Assembly (NCBI GenBank): GCA_028386065.3
Contig: JAKUCV010001129.1
Location: 226,518 to 290,517, forward strand
DNA length: 64,000 nt
Direction: 5' to 3'
Source of the DNA: Turnera subulata
Lineage: Eukaryota > Streptophyta > Magnoliopsida > Malpighiales > Passifloraceae
Position numbers and translations under genes: made by a program. The notes below the pieces were generated by a model. It was not told the DNA's origin, ran no database searches, and saw only the letters and a list, made by a program, of their open reading frames with translations. This document shows positions 21,655-31,269 of this stretch, in pieces. The stretch's first letter is position 1. Every line of letters begins with the position of its first letter.

Positions 21655-21668
21655 TTGGTAGTGGAGCC
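21655..21668 (+). other. E3 primer-binding site
   Basis: TTGGTAGTGGAGCC starts two bases after the 5' LTR. It matches the plant initiator-Met primer site TGGTATCAGAGCC at 10 of 13 positions. Confidence 0.6.
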
Positions 21669-21708
21669 TAACTCTCTGAAAGACTTAACCATTTAAGAGA
21701 AACTTTTC

Positions 21709-23442
21709 ATGGCTTCTTCAAGTAATTATGCAGGACTCTTCGAAGGACAATCCACCACTCGTCCACCGTTCTTTGATGGCACCAATTACAGCTATTGGAA
21801 GGAGAGGATGAGAATTTTCCTCCAATCCAACAACTATGCTCTTTGGCGAATCATGAAGATTGGAGAGCAAATTCCGACAAAGAAAGTTGGTGAAATCACA
21901 GTGCCAAAGACGGAGGAGGAGTACAACGCTGCAGACATTACGATGGTTGAAAACAATGCCAAATCAATCAACATGCTCTATTATGCAGTCAACCCCGATG
22001 ATTACCGAAAAATCTCTTGCTGCACAACCGCAAAAAAAATGTGGGATAAGCTGGAGGTCACCTATGAAGGAACCGATCAAGTTCGAGAGGCCAAAATCGA
22101 CTCCCTCACTGCAGATTATGAACTCTTTCGAATGAAGGAGAACGAAGGAATAGAGGAGATGTTCGAACGATTTTCTAAAATCATAAATAACCTTCATGCT
22201 CTCAAGAAGGTCTACTCCGACAAGGACTTGGTCAGAAAAGTCCTTAGATGCCTCACTCCCGAATGGCGTTCTAAAGCCGACGCAATCTATGAAAACATCG
22301 GGACATCAAACACAACCATTGACAGTCTTAGAGGTAATCTTCTAACCTATGAAACTATTATTCTTAAACCCTCTTTGCAGGAACCAAAGAAGAAGAACAT
22401 AGCTCTCAAAGCTTCCACCTACAAGACACAAGAGCTCACCGAATCGGATTCTAGCGATGATGATCAAGAATTCGAATTTGTCATCAGAAAATTCTGCAAA
22501 TTCATGAAGAAAGAATTTGGGAAAGGAAAGAAGACATCCGGTCCACCCAAGTGTTATGAATGTGGAGAAGTTGGGCATATCAAGCCGAAGTGCCCAAAGG
22601 CAAAGGAAAGGAAGGAGAAGAAGCCTTACAAGAAGCAAAGGGCATACATCTCTTGGGGAGGAGATTCCGGTGATGAATCAAGTGATAGTGATGAAGAGGA
22701 GATCGCAAACCTCTGTCTCATGGCAAAGGAAGAAGCAGCAGAAGAGGTAAGTGATTTTGAACCTTCTAATCATGATGAATTGCAAGACGCTTTTAATGAA
22801 TTGTATGCTGAATATATTAAAGTCTCTAAGATTCATTTAAAGCATAAGAAACAAATTGCTTCATTAGAAAAGAATATAGAAGAGCTTACTTGTGAAAATG
22901 AGAAATTGAAGGAAGAAAATAAGGTTCTAAGTATACCCAAGGAATGTGAATCATGTAAATTACTAAAGGAACAAAATAAAGAACTGAAAGATGAAAATAA
23001 GGTACTAGGAAAGAAAAGTCTTAAGGAATGCTCATCATGTGTGTCTTTAAGGAAACAAGTTGAACAACTTAAAACAACCTTAAAAAGATTTAACACTCCT
23101 CATAAAAATCTAAATTCTATGCTAGATAACTTGCAATCCACTAGGCATGGAATAGGTTTTAGGAATGAACCTAAAAGACATAAAATTGAACCTAGGAAAC
23201 CTAAGGTCCAACCTAAAGGAAACAAGGTTAACAATGTGCATAAGTATAGGCAACATAGCAACTATTACCAACCAAGGAGAATGCACAATCCAAATGTAAT
23301 TTGCCATTATTGCAATAAAATAGGACACATTGCTCCTGTTTGCTTCACTAGGCATAGGCATTGGGCTCAAGAAGAAGCTCATCACTACTATGTTCCTAAC
23401 CCTCAAGGACCCAAGAAGATTTGGGTACCAAAAATCCATTGA
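21709..23442 (+). CDS. Sirevirus-type Gag polyprotein
   Basis: It encodes 577 aa and starts at MASSSNYAGLFEGQ. The N-terminal half is a copia-type gag capsid region (FDGTNYSYWKERM near the start, then the UBN2-like KIDSLTADYELFRM). A first zinc knuckle, CYECGEVGHIKPKC, lies at residues 282-295 (CX2CX4HX4C). A Glu/Lys-rich coiled-coil stretch follows at about 365-460, and a second knuckle, CHYCNKIGHIAPVC, at 532-545. The frame is undamaged over its whole length although the rest of the pol region is gone. That suggests recent activity, or that Gag itself is what keeps the element mobile. It ends ...KKIWVPKIH at TGA 23440-23442. The frame stays open beyond that stop into a protease stub. Confidence 0.9.
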   Translation: MASSSNYAGLFEGQSTTRPPFFDGTNYSYWKERMRIFLQSNNYALWRIMKIGEQIPTKKVGEITVPKTEEEYNAADITMVENNAKSINMLYYAVNPDDYRKISCCTTAKKMWDKLEVTYEGTDQVREAKIDSLTADYELFRMKENEGIEEMFERFSKIINNLHALKKVYSDKDLVRKVLRCLTPEWRSKADAIYENIGTSNTTIDSLRGNLLTYETIILKPSLQEPKKKNIALKASTYKTQELTESDSSDDDQEFEFVIRKFCKFMKKEFGKGKKTSGPPKCYECGEVGHIKPKCPKAKERKEKKPYKKQRAYISWGGDSGDESSDSDEEEIANLCLMAKEEAAEEVSDFEPSNHDELQDAFNELYAEYIKVSKIHLKHKKQIASLEKNIEELTCENEKLKEENKVLSIPKECESCKLLKEQNKELKDENKVLGKKSLKECSSCVSLRKQVEQLKTTLKRFNTPHKNLNSMLDNLQSTRHGIGFRNEPKRHKIEPRKPKVQPKGNKVNNVHKYRQHSNYYQPRRMHNPNVICHYCNKIGHIAPVCFTRHRHWAQEEAHHYYVPNPQGPKKIWVPKIH

Positions 23443-23580
23443 TTCGTTTTGCAGGATTGCTTGAAGGCATCAAGTGTACTTTGGTACCTTGATAGCGGAT
23501 GCTCCAAGCATATGATCAAAGAAGCATCCAAGTCTTTTACTATTTCTTGCAGAAATGCAAGAATGAATGTGGTTTTGTAG
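23443..23580 (+). pseudogene. Protease stub of the E3 pol gene
   Basis: In the same frame as gag, directly after its TGA, 45 codons read FVLQDCLKASSVLWYLDSGCSKHMI... and end at TAG 23578-23580. WYLDSGCSKHM is the copia aspartic-protease active site (Asp-Ser-Gly, Asp at 23491-23493). Sequence after it no longer matches pol, so integrase, RT and RNase H were deleted. Confidence 0.8.
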
Positions 23581-23599
23581 GTGTATATTATTAAGGCAA

Positions 23600-24096
23600 A
23601 AAGACAGGGGGAACAAACAAGCCGAAAATGCAATACATCGATGTTATCCATTGGAACATCGATGATGAGTGGACTTCAGCTCATATTACTTCCAACCAGC
23701 AAGGGTCCAACATCGATGTTTAGTATCGAAACATCGATGTTCAGGTAAGTCTTCAAAACCCTCACTAAAGTAACAAGATAGGGGGAACATGAAGGAGGAA
23801 ATGGAAATAAAAACAATACCGGTTGAAACATTTTTTATTTTGGCACATATATAAGTGTATAGGTGTAGATAATATGTTACACTCATTCAAAGCTTCACCT
23901 ATTTCTTACATAAGCACTTCTCAACCTCTTCTTTTCAATATTTCTTTTTGCTAATGTCAAAAGGTGGAAGATAAGAAGTATATGCATTAAGATAGGGGGA
24001 ATCATAATTTGAAAAATATAGGGGAAATCATTGTGTTATATACCTCTAATACTGGCATATACTTCTAGTTATTTGTCATTATCAAAAAGGGGGAAA
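23600..24096 (+). other. Multiple polypurine tracts of E3
   Basis: Five similar purine runs precede the 3' LTR: 23600-23613 (AAGACAGGGGGAAC), 23775-23786, about 23989-24000, 24015-24027 and 24084-24096. The last one (AAAAAGGGGGAAA) abuts the LTR, one base before TGTTAG, and is the likely primer for plus-strand synthesis. Repeated tracts are, as I recall, a Sirevirus trait. Confidence 0.7.
23634..23741 (+). repeat. Two further palindrome pairs inside E3
   Basis: The sites start at 23634 (TACATCGATGTT), 23655 (AACATCGATGAT), 23709 and 23730. Spacing within pairs is 21 bp and between pairs 75 bp, the same phasing as in the LTR. They lie between the protease stub and the 3' LTR, outside any coding region. 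Confidence 0.85.
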
Positions 24097-24097
24097 T

Positions 24098-25472
24098 TGT
24101 TAGAACTCATGGTTCATTACAGGTTTTGATAATCGACAAACCAATTCCAGATCATGACAAAGATGAAGCAAAAAGAAATGAAGGCAAATCATTCCTCAAG
24201 CAAAAGAAACCATTCAAGAGCAAAGGATCAAAGTGAATGAGCACAAGATTGAAGAGCCAAGAAAGAAGAGTTAGATTCATAAATTGTACAAGGTATAACA
24301 CTCAACTCTTCTAGGACATTGGCTCAAAATAAGATAAAGTTTGCTCATGCATCACATAAACATATTTCAAACATCAAACTACTTTTTGAGTCAATAACAT
24401 CGATGTTATGTTTTAAAACATTGATGTTCTGCCTTTAAACAAATTTTCCAAAAATTGGCAGAAGGCTCAAAACATCGATGTTGGCTTCCTAAACATCGAT
24501 GTTCTCATGACCATTGCATTTGAAAATATTTCTTACATGAGCAAAACATCGATGTTGGATTTAGAACATCGATGTTCTTCAAATTGAGTCTTTTAACTCT
24601 TGTTCACAGAAGCAAAATAATATCGATGTTGTGAATTAAAACATCGATGTTCTTCAATGATCAGTTTTCATCTCTTTTTCACAGAAGCAAAATAACATCG
24701 ATGTTGGTTTTCAAACATCGATGTTCTTCATATGAAGCTTTAAAGGATCTTACACAGAATCAAAATAACATCGATGTTTTAGTTACCGTTAGTCCAATAA
24801 TTCAAATTTACTGGACAAAACATCGATGTTGAGACTTTAAACATCGATGTTATGACCGTTATTCTGACAACTTTTCAGCTGTTTTCTTGAGTGCATTTCA
24901 AACAGCTCCATAATTTTTTAGAGCTACAAATTGAGCATTTTCAGCTCTGATTTAGTACTAATCAACTCTCTACATTCAAGCATTCATTTGATACATTCAT
25001 CCAAATTTTAATTGAGCCAATATCCTATTGAGGATTTGAAAGTTGCCTTTTAGAGCTTAAATTCTGTAACTCATATCTACTCTTGTGAGAGTTCTTTGTT
25101 TGAGTGATTGTATTGCTATACACCTTAAGGGAGGTTAGTTTTCTTGTTGAGATTCATAGGAAGAGGGTATATCTTCTTGTGTGAGAAGTCTTGAAGTGAG
25201 GTATCTTCAAGCAGGAGATTAGAGTTTCTTGGGACTAGAACTCTAGGTTGTAAACGGTTTGTTAAGCACCCGTAAGCTTAACGTAGATAGTGGAATCTTC
25301 AAGAGAGTCTCTTGAAGGACTGGATTAGCCACACAAGTAGTGTGTGTGTGAACCAGGATAAATTGCTTGTGTCCTTCAATCTTTTTAATTCCGCATTTAT
25401 TTCCTGCTTATTTCATTTTAATCCGATAAACGCTATTCACCCCTCCTCTAGTGTAGGGCTATTGTCCTAACA
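24098..25472 (+). repeat. E3 3' LTR with palindrome array
   Basis: 1375 bp. The palindromes start at 24396, 24417 (C to T), 24471, 24492, 24545, 24565, 24619 (C to T), 24640, 24694, 24714, 24767, 24819 and 24840, thirteen in total. The sixth pair has collapsed to one site, as expected from slippage between identical palindromes. Several differences from the 5' LTR show that the insertion is not very recent. Confidence 0.88.
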
Positions 25473-25477
25473 TCCGG

Positions 25478-25520
25478 CATGTGCTTACTGTGTACGGTAA
25501 ATACGGGTCGGGGCGTTTCA
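25478..25520 (+). repeat. E2 3' LTR, last 43 bp
   Basis: CATGTGCTTACTGTGTACGG... to GGGCGTTTCA. It completes the E2 LTR after the E3 insertion and is followed by the E2 target duplication ATATG (25521-25525). Confidence 0.85.
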
Positions 25521-25525
25521 ATATG

Positions 25526-27033
25526 TGTATTTATAAATTCGAATTTATTTTCAGAAAATAAGTTTATGAGAATATACTTTCTGGAAATGGAGTTTTCTAA
25601 AGATAATAATACTTGGAAATTATATTTTGGAAAGTATAATAATTTTTATGGAAATATTATGGAAAATATATACATATGTTATAATTTCCAAAAAAATTAT
25701 GGTAATTATTATTTTGGAAAAAATATATTATTTAATGAAAATGTTTTGATTTAATAGTTTTGGAAATATATTTTTGTAAACCTTATATGCATACGATATA
25801 TTTTCGGTAAAAGATGAAAATAAAGAATATGAACCGGGATGGGATATTTCGCAGTATTGGCATCATAGCATAACGATTATGTGCATTTATGTGTATATAT
25901 TGTCTTGTGGTATAGGTTTGGATATCGGGCAGTTTCCCGAGGAGCCGGCGTCGGACCGGTCATTGTTTCCGGAGTTGAGTAATCGGCCAAGGTGAGGATG
26001 GATTTCCTTCAATATGTGCCTGTATTACTCGGTTATTGTGTTTGTTGATTATTGCATTGTTGGATGTTGCATTTGCTGAGGTTTGATTCGGGATGTTTAT
26101 TCCATGGTCTTGATTGTTGTCGGGATGTTTATCCCAGTATCTTGATTGGTTTTTGGATATTTATTATCGTGTCTTTGGCCATAAGAATAATGGAATAAAT
26201 AATAAATTGTGATAAGGATGTCAATCCTTGATTTTGGACAGGGATGTCTATCCCGGGATTTCGGTTAGGGATGTCGATCCCTGTGACTTGATTTTGATGA
26301 CGATAATATAATTGTCGCGTGGTAAGTAGTGGTACGACTCGATGGTTTAAGACTGTTTCGTGGTGGCCGTGACCTGGGTTCTTGTGATAAGCATGTCTAT
26401 GCTTGGGATGTCTATCCCGTGATTATTTTTGGGATGTCGATCCCTGGGTTCTCTGGATTTGGTCTGCCACCCGGAATATGTTGATAACCAGGTCTGACCC
26501 CTAGCTTATCCGTGACGGGGCCCAGAAAGATAAAATTGGAAATTCGTTTTATTAGAGTCTTTTGGGTTTTGGACCGGTTTTGGGTCTTGTCTTTGTTTTG
26601 GTGTGTTTGGCTGTTTAGCCTGTGTTCGACTTGAGTAATTTTAAGGTTGCATATTGATTGTCTTTCCTTCGTCGGTGAGCACTTCGGACTCACCCCTCAC
26701 CTGCGGGCTTTCATCCCGTAGGATGGATTATTTGTGGTACAGGATTGGTGCATTCCAGACAGGCTGCGGCGTTATCCCTTGGACAGGACTTGGATCCATA
26801 GTTTGCATCTGTGTCGCATACAGTGTCTTGTGAGTTATTAAGTCTTCCGCTGTGCATTATTTTTGCTATTGATGGGCCATTGGGCCGGTTATGTTGTTAT
26901 TGACGTTTTCTATTTTGGGCTGTTGAGCCCGGGTTTTTGTTGTATACACTGTATGCTGGGCTTGGTTTGGTTGGATCGTCACAGTTTCGGCATGTGTTTA
27001 CTGTGTACGGTAAATACGGGTCGGGGCGTTTCA
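25526..27033 (+). repeat. E1 3' LTR, second part
   Basis: It is colinear with 6664-8164, including the AT-rich part and the hairpin array (about 26092-26435). It ends GGGCGTTTCA, followed by the E1 target duplication AGCAG (27034-27038). Confidence 0.87.
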
Positions 27034-27038
27034 AGCAG

Positions 27039-29520
27039 AGTTCTTTTGTGCCAAGGCGTCTTATCACGGACAATGCTCTCATTGCACTCGAGTCTTTCCA
27101 CCATATGAAGAAACAATGTAAGGGGAAAAAGGGGTTTATGGGCCTTAAACTGGATATGAGTAAAGCTTATGACAGATTTGAGTGGAGCTTCTTACAAGCC
27201 ATTCTCACTAAGTTGGGTTTCCCTCCTCCTTGGGTTTCTTTGGTTATGAAATGTGTTACATCTGTGACCTACTCCTTACTCATTAACCGGGTTCCACAGG
27301 AGAAGATTGTTCCGCACCGTGGCCTATGTCAGGGACATCCATTGTCTCCTTACTTATTCCTATTTTGTGCGGAAGGTCTTTTTGCGCTTATTAATAGAGC
27401 TACTTCTGATGGTCTCCTCCATGGGGTAAGAATTTGCCCCCGTGCACCGCAAGTATCCCATATGTTCTTTGCTGATGATAGTCTTATTTTTGCTAGAGCG
27501 AATTGTCGCGAGGCTGGTACTATTTCTAATATCTTATCACTCTATGAGATAGCTTCTGGTCAGAAAATTAATCTGGATAAGTTTGAGGTTTTTTTTAGCC
27601 GTAATGTGCCTGAAGAGGTTAAATCTAGAATCCAAAGGGATATGGGTGTGAAGGCTGTTGATACCTTAGACAAGTATTTGGGTTTGCCGGCTCTCATTGG
27701 TAGATCCAAAAAAACAGATTTTTTCTGTTATCTGCAATCGCATAGCAAAAAAGATGGGCCAGTGGAAAGAAAGATATCTTACGGATGCGGGGCGTGAAAT
27801 TTTCATCAAGTCTGTAGTTCAGTCCATTCCAAATTATCTAATGAGCTGCTTCTTGTTGCCTAAGTCCATTTGTTCTCGATTGGAGGCTCTTGTTAGACAG
27901 TTTTGGTAGGGCAGTCGGGATGGTCGTAGGCGTGTGCACTGGATGGCTTGGGAGAGACTTTGTTCTCCCAAAGAGGTGGGAGGCATGAGATTTCGCATCT
28001 TTGAAGCTATAAATCTAGCTTTCTTGGCTAAGCAGGTAGCTCAACTCCTTCTTGATGAGACAAGCCTTTTGTCTCGTTTCTTGAAAGCGAGATATTATCC
28101 ACACTCCTCCTTCTGGGATGCCTCTATCGGCTATATTCCGAGTTATTCTTGGCGTAGCATATTTAATTCCAGATTCATCCTGGAGCAAGGCATGCAATTT
28201 TCTGTGGGGAATGTCAACTCTATCCGTATTTGGGGTGATAGATGGTTACCGCGAACAGGACGATTCACGGTTGAGTCTCCTGTCTCTGTTTTGGACGCCA
28301 ATGCCACTGTTAACCAACTTATGGATTCTCACACGGGTGAATGGAATAGGCAGCTCATTCATGGGATATTTAGTCCGGAAGAAGCCTCCCTCATTAAGAC
28401 TATCCCTCTGGTCTCTAATGAGCTACTTGATGAGCTCTCTTGGCATTTTAGTAGTTCGGGCCTGTGTTCGGTGAAGTCGAGTTACCATATTGCACTTAAC
28501 CATCTGTATCCGCAGATATGCTCTGATGAAGATGGGACGAATCCTTCCTGGAGATCTTGGTGGAAGCACCTGTGGAAATTGGCCATCCCTCCAAAAATCC
28601 GGTCCTTTACTTGGAAGCTATGTACGGGCATCCTTCCTGTTCGAAATAATCTGAATACTCGTCAGGTTCCTGTAGTTGACCAGTGCCCTCGCTGCCCGCA
28701 ACCCTCTGAGACGGATTTGCACTTATTTTGCCATTGTCCTTGGGCTTCGCAGGTTTGGCAGGCTTGTCCTTTCCGGGTCACACCTCCTGATGCGGATTCT
28801 TTAGGCTGTGGAGACTGGATCTTTAAGATGGTTATGGTTCAGGGATGGGTGGCGGTCGAGAGATGTTTCATGGTTTTGTGGGATTTGTGGAAGGATCGCA
28901 ATCTGTTGATTTTCCAAAGTAAATCCTCCACTGTGCATCACTTGGTCCAGTCTGCTCTCGTTCTCCACCAACAGTACCAACAGGCACAAGTGTTACCTTC
29001 TGCGCCCTCCATGGCTCCTCGTCCTGCTTTATGGCAACCTCCGCCTGCAGGGGTTGTTAAGTTGAACGTGGACATGTCTTATATTGGGGCGTCGGATTCT
29101 GGCCTTGGGGCGGTTTTGCGAGATGAGAATGGTCGAATCCTAGCTACTCAGGCTAAGCTCCTTTCGACTCGTTATGCGGTTCATGAAGGTGAAGCCCTTG
29201 GGGTTCGCATGGGACTACAACTCGCACTTTCAGCACAGGTGGATCGGCTCATTGTGGAGTCGGATAACTTGATGGTGATTCAAGCCCTACACTCTCATCA
29301 GCCGAACTCTTCCCAGTTTGGCCTTCTTATCATTGATGTCTTACATTTTGCAACTTTGTTTTCTGATTGCTCTTTTCAATACATTCCTCGTAGCTGTAAT
29401 AACGTAGCTGACGCTACTAGTAGATGGGCTAATGCTCATCGTCCAAACTCTATATGGTTTCACGATCTTCTAGCTTCTCTTTGTCAGCTGGCAAGTGATG
29501 AAGCTCCTTTGATCTCTTAA
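27039..29520 (+). pseudogene. LINE ORF2, 3' part: reverse transcriptase and RNase H
   Basis: It resumes ORF2 in frame after the E1 insertion (SSFVPRRLITDN). The RT domain shows GLKLDMSKAYDR, GLCQGHPLSPYLF and the catalytic FFADDSLIF at about 27462-27488. A zinc-binding CPRCPQ...HLFCHC region follows at about 28685-28735. The C-terminal plant-type RNase H has its acidic residues in LNVDMS, EGEALG, ESDNL and VADATSRW. Lesions: a frameshift near 27740 in an A-rich run, and TAG at 27907-27909 replacing the second Trp of FWWGS. From 27934 to 29520 the frame is open for 528 codons. Confidence 0.88.
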
Positions 29521-29556
29521 TGAATGAATGAATCTTCATTCCTAAAAAAAAAGAAA

Positions 29557-29572
29557 GAAAGCAACCAAAGTT
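29557..29572. repeat. Right target-site duplication of the LINE
   Basis: GAAAGCAACCAAAGTT directly follows the A-rich tail and matches 1828-1843 at 15 of 16 bases. Confidence 0.8.
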
Positions 29573-29830
29573 TTTTTTTTATGCTAATGAAATTTTTATT
29601 GATATAAGAACAAATGTACAAGAGTAAAAAAGACAGCATCTGATATGTACAAAGGGAACAGCTAAGAAAGAAAAGCATAGGATTCTCAGGGTGGAGCACA
29701 AAAAAGCGCCATCAGTACTTCACACCATGCCAAGGTTAGAAAAATGAAATACTTAGAAACCCCAAAGTGTTTGATGAAGAGGTATGATGGGCTTAACCAT
29801 AATACATCTTTTACTATTCTTCTTCTTGTT
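29573..29830 (-). mobile_element. 3' end of a second LINE, minus strand (fragment)
   Basis: A T-run followed by ATGCTAATGAAATTTTTATTGATA... is the reverse complement of a LINE tail of the type ...TATCAATAAAAATTTCAT...poly(A). About 250 bp remain. The inner boundary is uncertain and no domain is left. Confidence 0.45.
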
Positions 29831-31190
29831 ATTCACTAGTGAAGATATGATGGGTCAAACCATAATTTATAGCCAAAGATGACGCAATAATTTGTAAGAG
29901 ATTGAAAGGAATTCGTTCATTCATTTACATATGTCGAAAATCCATGTTTCTTTAAGCAATGAATAAATCCAACAATAATACTAATTAAGTCCTTTCGGTT
30001 TCTTGTTCTTCTCTTTGTTTTTTCATGGTTTGAAAATCCAACCTCATTGAGTGTCAAATTCTTTTAGAGGGACAATATTTGATATCACTCATAGAAAGGT
30101 AGATGTTGAGATTTGGGGATGGTTTCATCATCAACACGTAATGGCGTGTCTTTTCACATTTGTTAAAAAAAACCTCAAAATAATTAAAACGTCGAGTTGG
30201 TCGTATGGTATATATGCCTGTCTACCCGATATTGATTGGAGGTTGAGGTAGCTAGTCGTGTTGGACAGAGCTTCTTACCATTTGTCTATAAATTCTTGGC
30301 ATCACACCTTTCATTGGGCAACTTTTACAATTAACTTTACTCTCCCTTGTGGGACTTTGTCTGTTTTTTTTTATTAGAAGTGGAATGTTTCTTTTACTAG
30401 TTGCTCTTCGTTTTTGTCTTGATGACATATCTTTTGCCATTGGTTGCAGAACCAACGCACCATTTTAAGAACTTGTGACAATCATATAACACTTGTTCAT
30501 CATTTTGATGACGTGATGACGCGGTCTATATGGTGCCAAACAGTGGTGAATGTGGTCATCTAGTTTTAAAATTAATCATACAATACAGTCAATTCTTAAA
30601 TTTTTAAATTTTTAATTAAACCTTTAGTACTATGTATAATTATTACTTGTAGAATATTTAATGATCCAATTCTATTTAATGCATATTGTTATTAAAATAA
30701 TAAATAATAATTTACTTATAATAGATTTTGTATCACTTAATAAATAAATTTAAAATTTTATATAATTATAATTTTAGCATAATACTTAGTTAGTTACATG
30801 AAATTGAATTATTTTATATATATTTTAAATATATTGACCATTTTTTTGGTATTTTCAATTAATTTTTATTCTGTGTTGTCAGTTGACGAGCTATGAATTT
30901 GATAATAAAATAATTTTTTTTTTTAAATTTTGATGGCTTTTGAAACAATATCGTTGCTATCGATATATAGTAGGTGGGGCTCAATTTTTTGGGTTATTTT
31001 TTGATTTTGGAAAATAAAATCCTTAAATTGTTAAATTTTTTTTAAAAAATAGACTCAATCTTGATATTTAAAATCGTGTCAATACAAATGTATGTCATAA
31101 ACAATTATAGGTGGGTTCTATAAATTATTTTTTTGATTTTTTATCTTTTGTCCAACTAATCCGAATCCAAACCCGGATGACGCATATATT
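29831..31190. other. AT-rich intergenic DNA upstream of the BAHD gene
   Basis: No open frame with a recognisable product. The part at 30550-31130 is very AT-rich. It is likely to hold promoter sequence for the gene at 31270, but I see no specific element apart from the TATA box. Confidence 0.5.
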
Positions 31191-31196
31191 TATCAT

Positions 31197-31203
31197 TATA
31201 TAA
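31197..31203 (+). promoter_or_regulatory. Probable TATA box of the first BAHD gene
   Basis: TATATAATA lies about 70 bp upstream of the ATG at 31270. That leaves room for a leader of about 40 nt. Confidence 0.45.
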
Positions 31204-31269
31204 TATGCAATAAGTCGCTCTATTGCATGTTGCTTTGAGTTGGTTCTCCTCCCCCAATCCCTGCCCCCC

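Larger units (their letters stand above)
20236..25472 (+). mobile_element. E3: Sirevirus-like Ty1/copia element, gag only
   Basis: The LTRs begin TGTTAGAACTC and end TTGTCCTAACA (20236-21653 and 24098-25472). The target duplication TCCGG lies at 20231-20235 and 25473-25477. A Met-tRNA-like primer site, a complete gag with two zinc knuckles and a stub of protease are present. Integrase, RT and RNase H are absent, so the element depends on helpers. The long LTR, the gag type, and the repeated purine tracts and LTR palindromes fit the Sirevirus lineage as I know it. Confidence 0.88.
11995..25520 (+). mobile_element. E2: second gypsy-like element, inserted in the E1 3' LTR
   Basis: The ends are TGTAACAGCC and GGGCGTTTCA. 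The target duplication ATATG lies at 11990-11994 and 25521-25525, and the uninterrupted site is visible in the E1 5' LTR near 6655. The LTRs are 11995-14946 and 17326-20235 plus 25478-25520. The interior (14947-17325) is homologous to that of E1 and carries the same two antisense ORFs. No gag-pol is present. E3 interrupts its 3' LTR 43 bp before the end. Confidence 0.87.
5234..27033 (+). mobile_element. E1: non-autonomous Ty3/gypsy-like LTR element with antisense genes
   Basis: The ends are TGTAACAGCC and GGGCGTTTCA (TG...CA). The 5-bp target duplication AGCAG lies at 5229-5233 and 27034-27038, and removing one copy restores the LINE reading frame exactly. The LTRs are 5234-8164 and 10544-11994 plus 25526-27033. 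The interior is only about 2.4 kb and contains no gag, protease, RT or integrase. It holds two minus-strand ORFs. The GGGGACGAAATTC...TTTTAAGG sequence before the 3' LTR, and the TGTAACA start, resemble plant Tekay/Del-type gypsy elements. That lineage call is from remembered consensus. Confidence 0.85.
1844..29556 (+). mobile_element. L1-type LINE (non-LTR retrotransposon), split by nested insertion
   Basis: Order on the plus strand: 5' UTR (about 1844-2001), ORF1 with a DUF4283-like region and a zinc knuckle, ORF2 with endonuclease, reverse transcriptase and RNase H, then a short 3' tail ending in A-rich sequence at 29541-29556. A 16-bp target duplication flanks it (1828-1843 and 29557-29572, one mismatch). 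Removing the insertion at 5234-27038 leaves about 5.9 kb, the usual size of a full-length plant L1. The element is dead: it has several nonsense codons and frameshifts as well as the 21.8-kb insertion. Confidence 0.92.

Noticed and set aside
31240..31269. Upstream extension of the first BAHD frame
   Set aside because: It starts at a TTG codon. The ATG at 31270 has good context and matches the family N-terminus.
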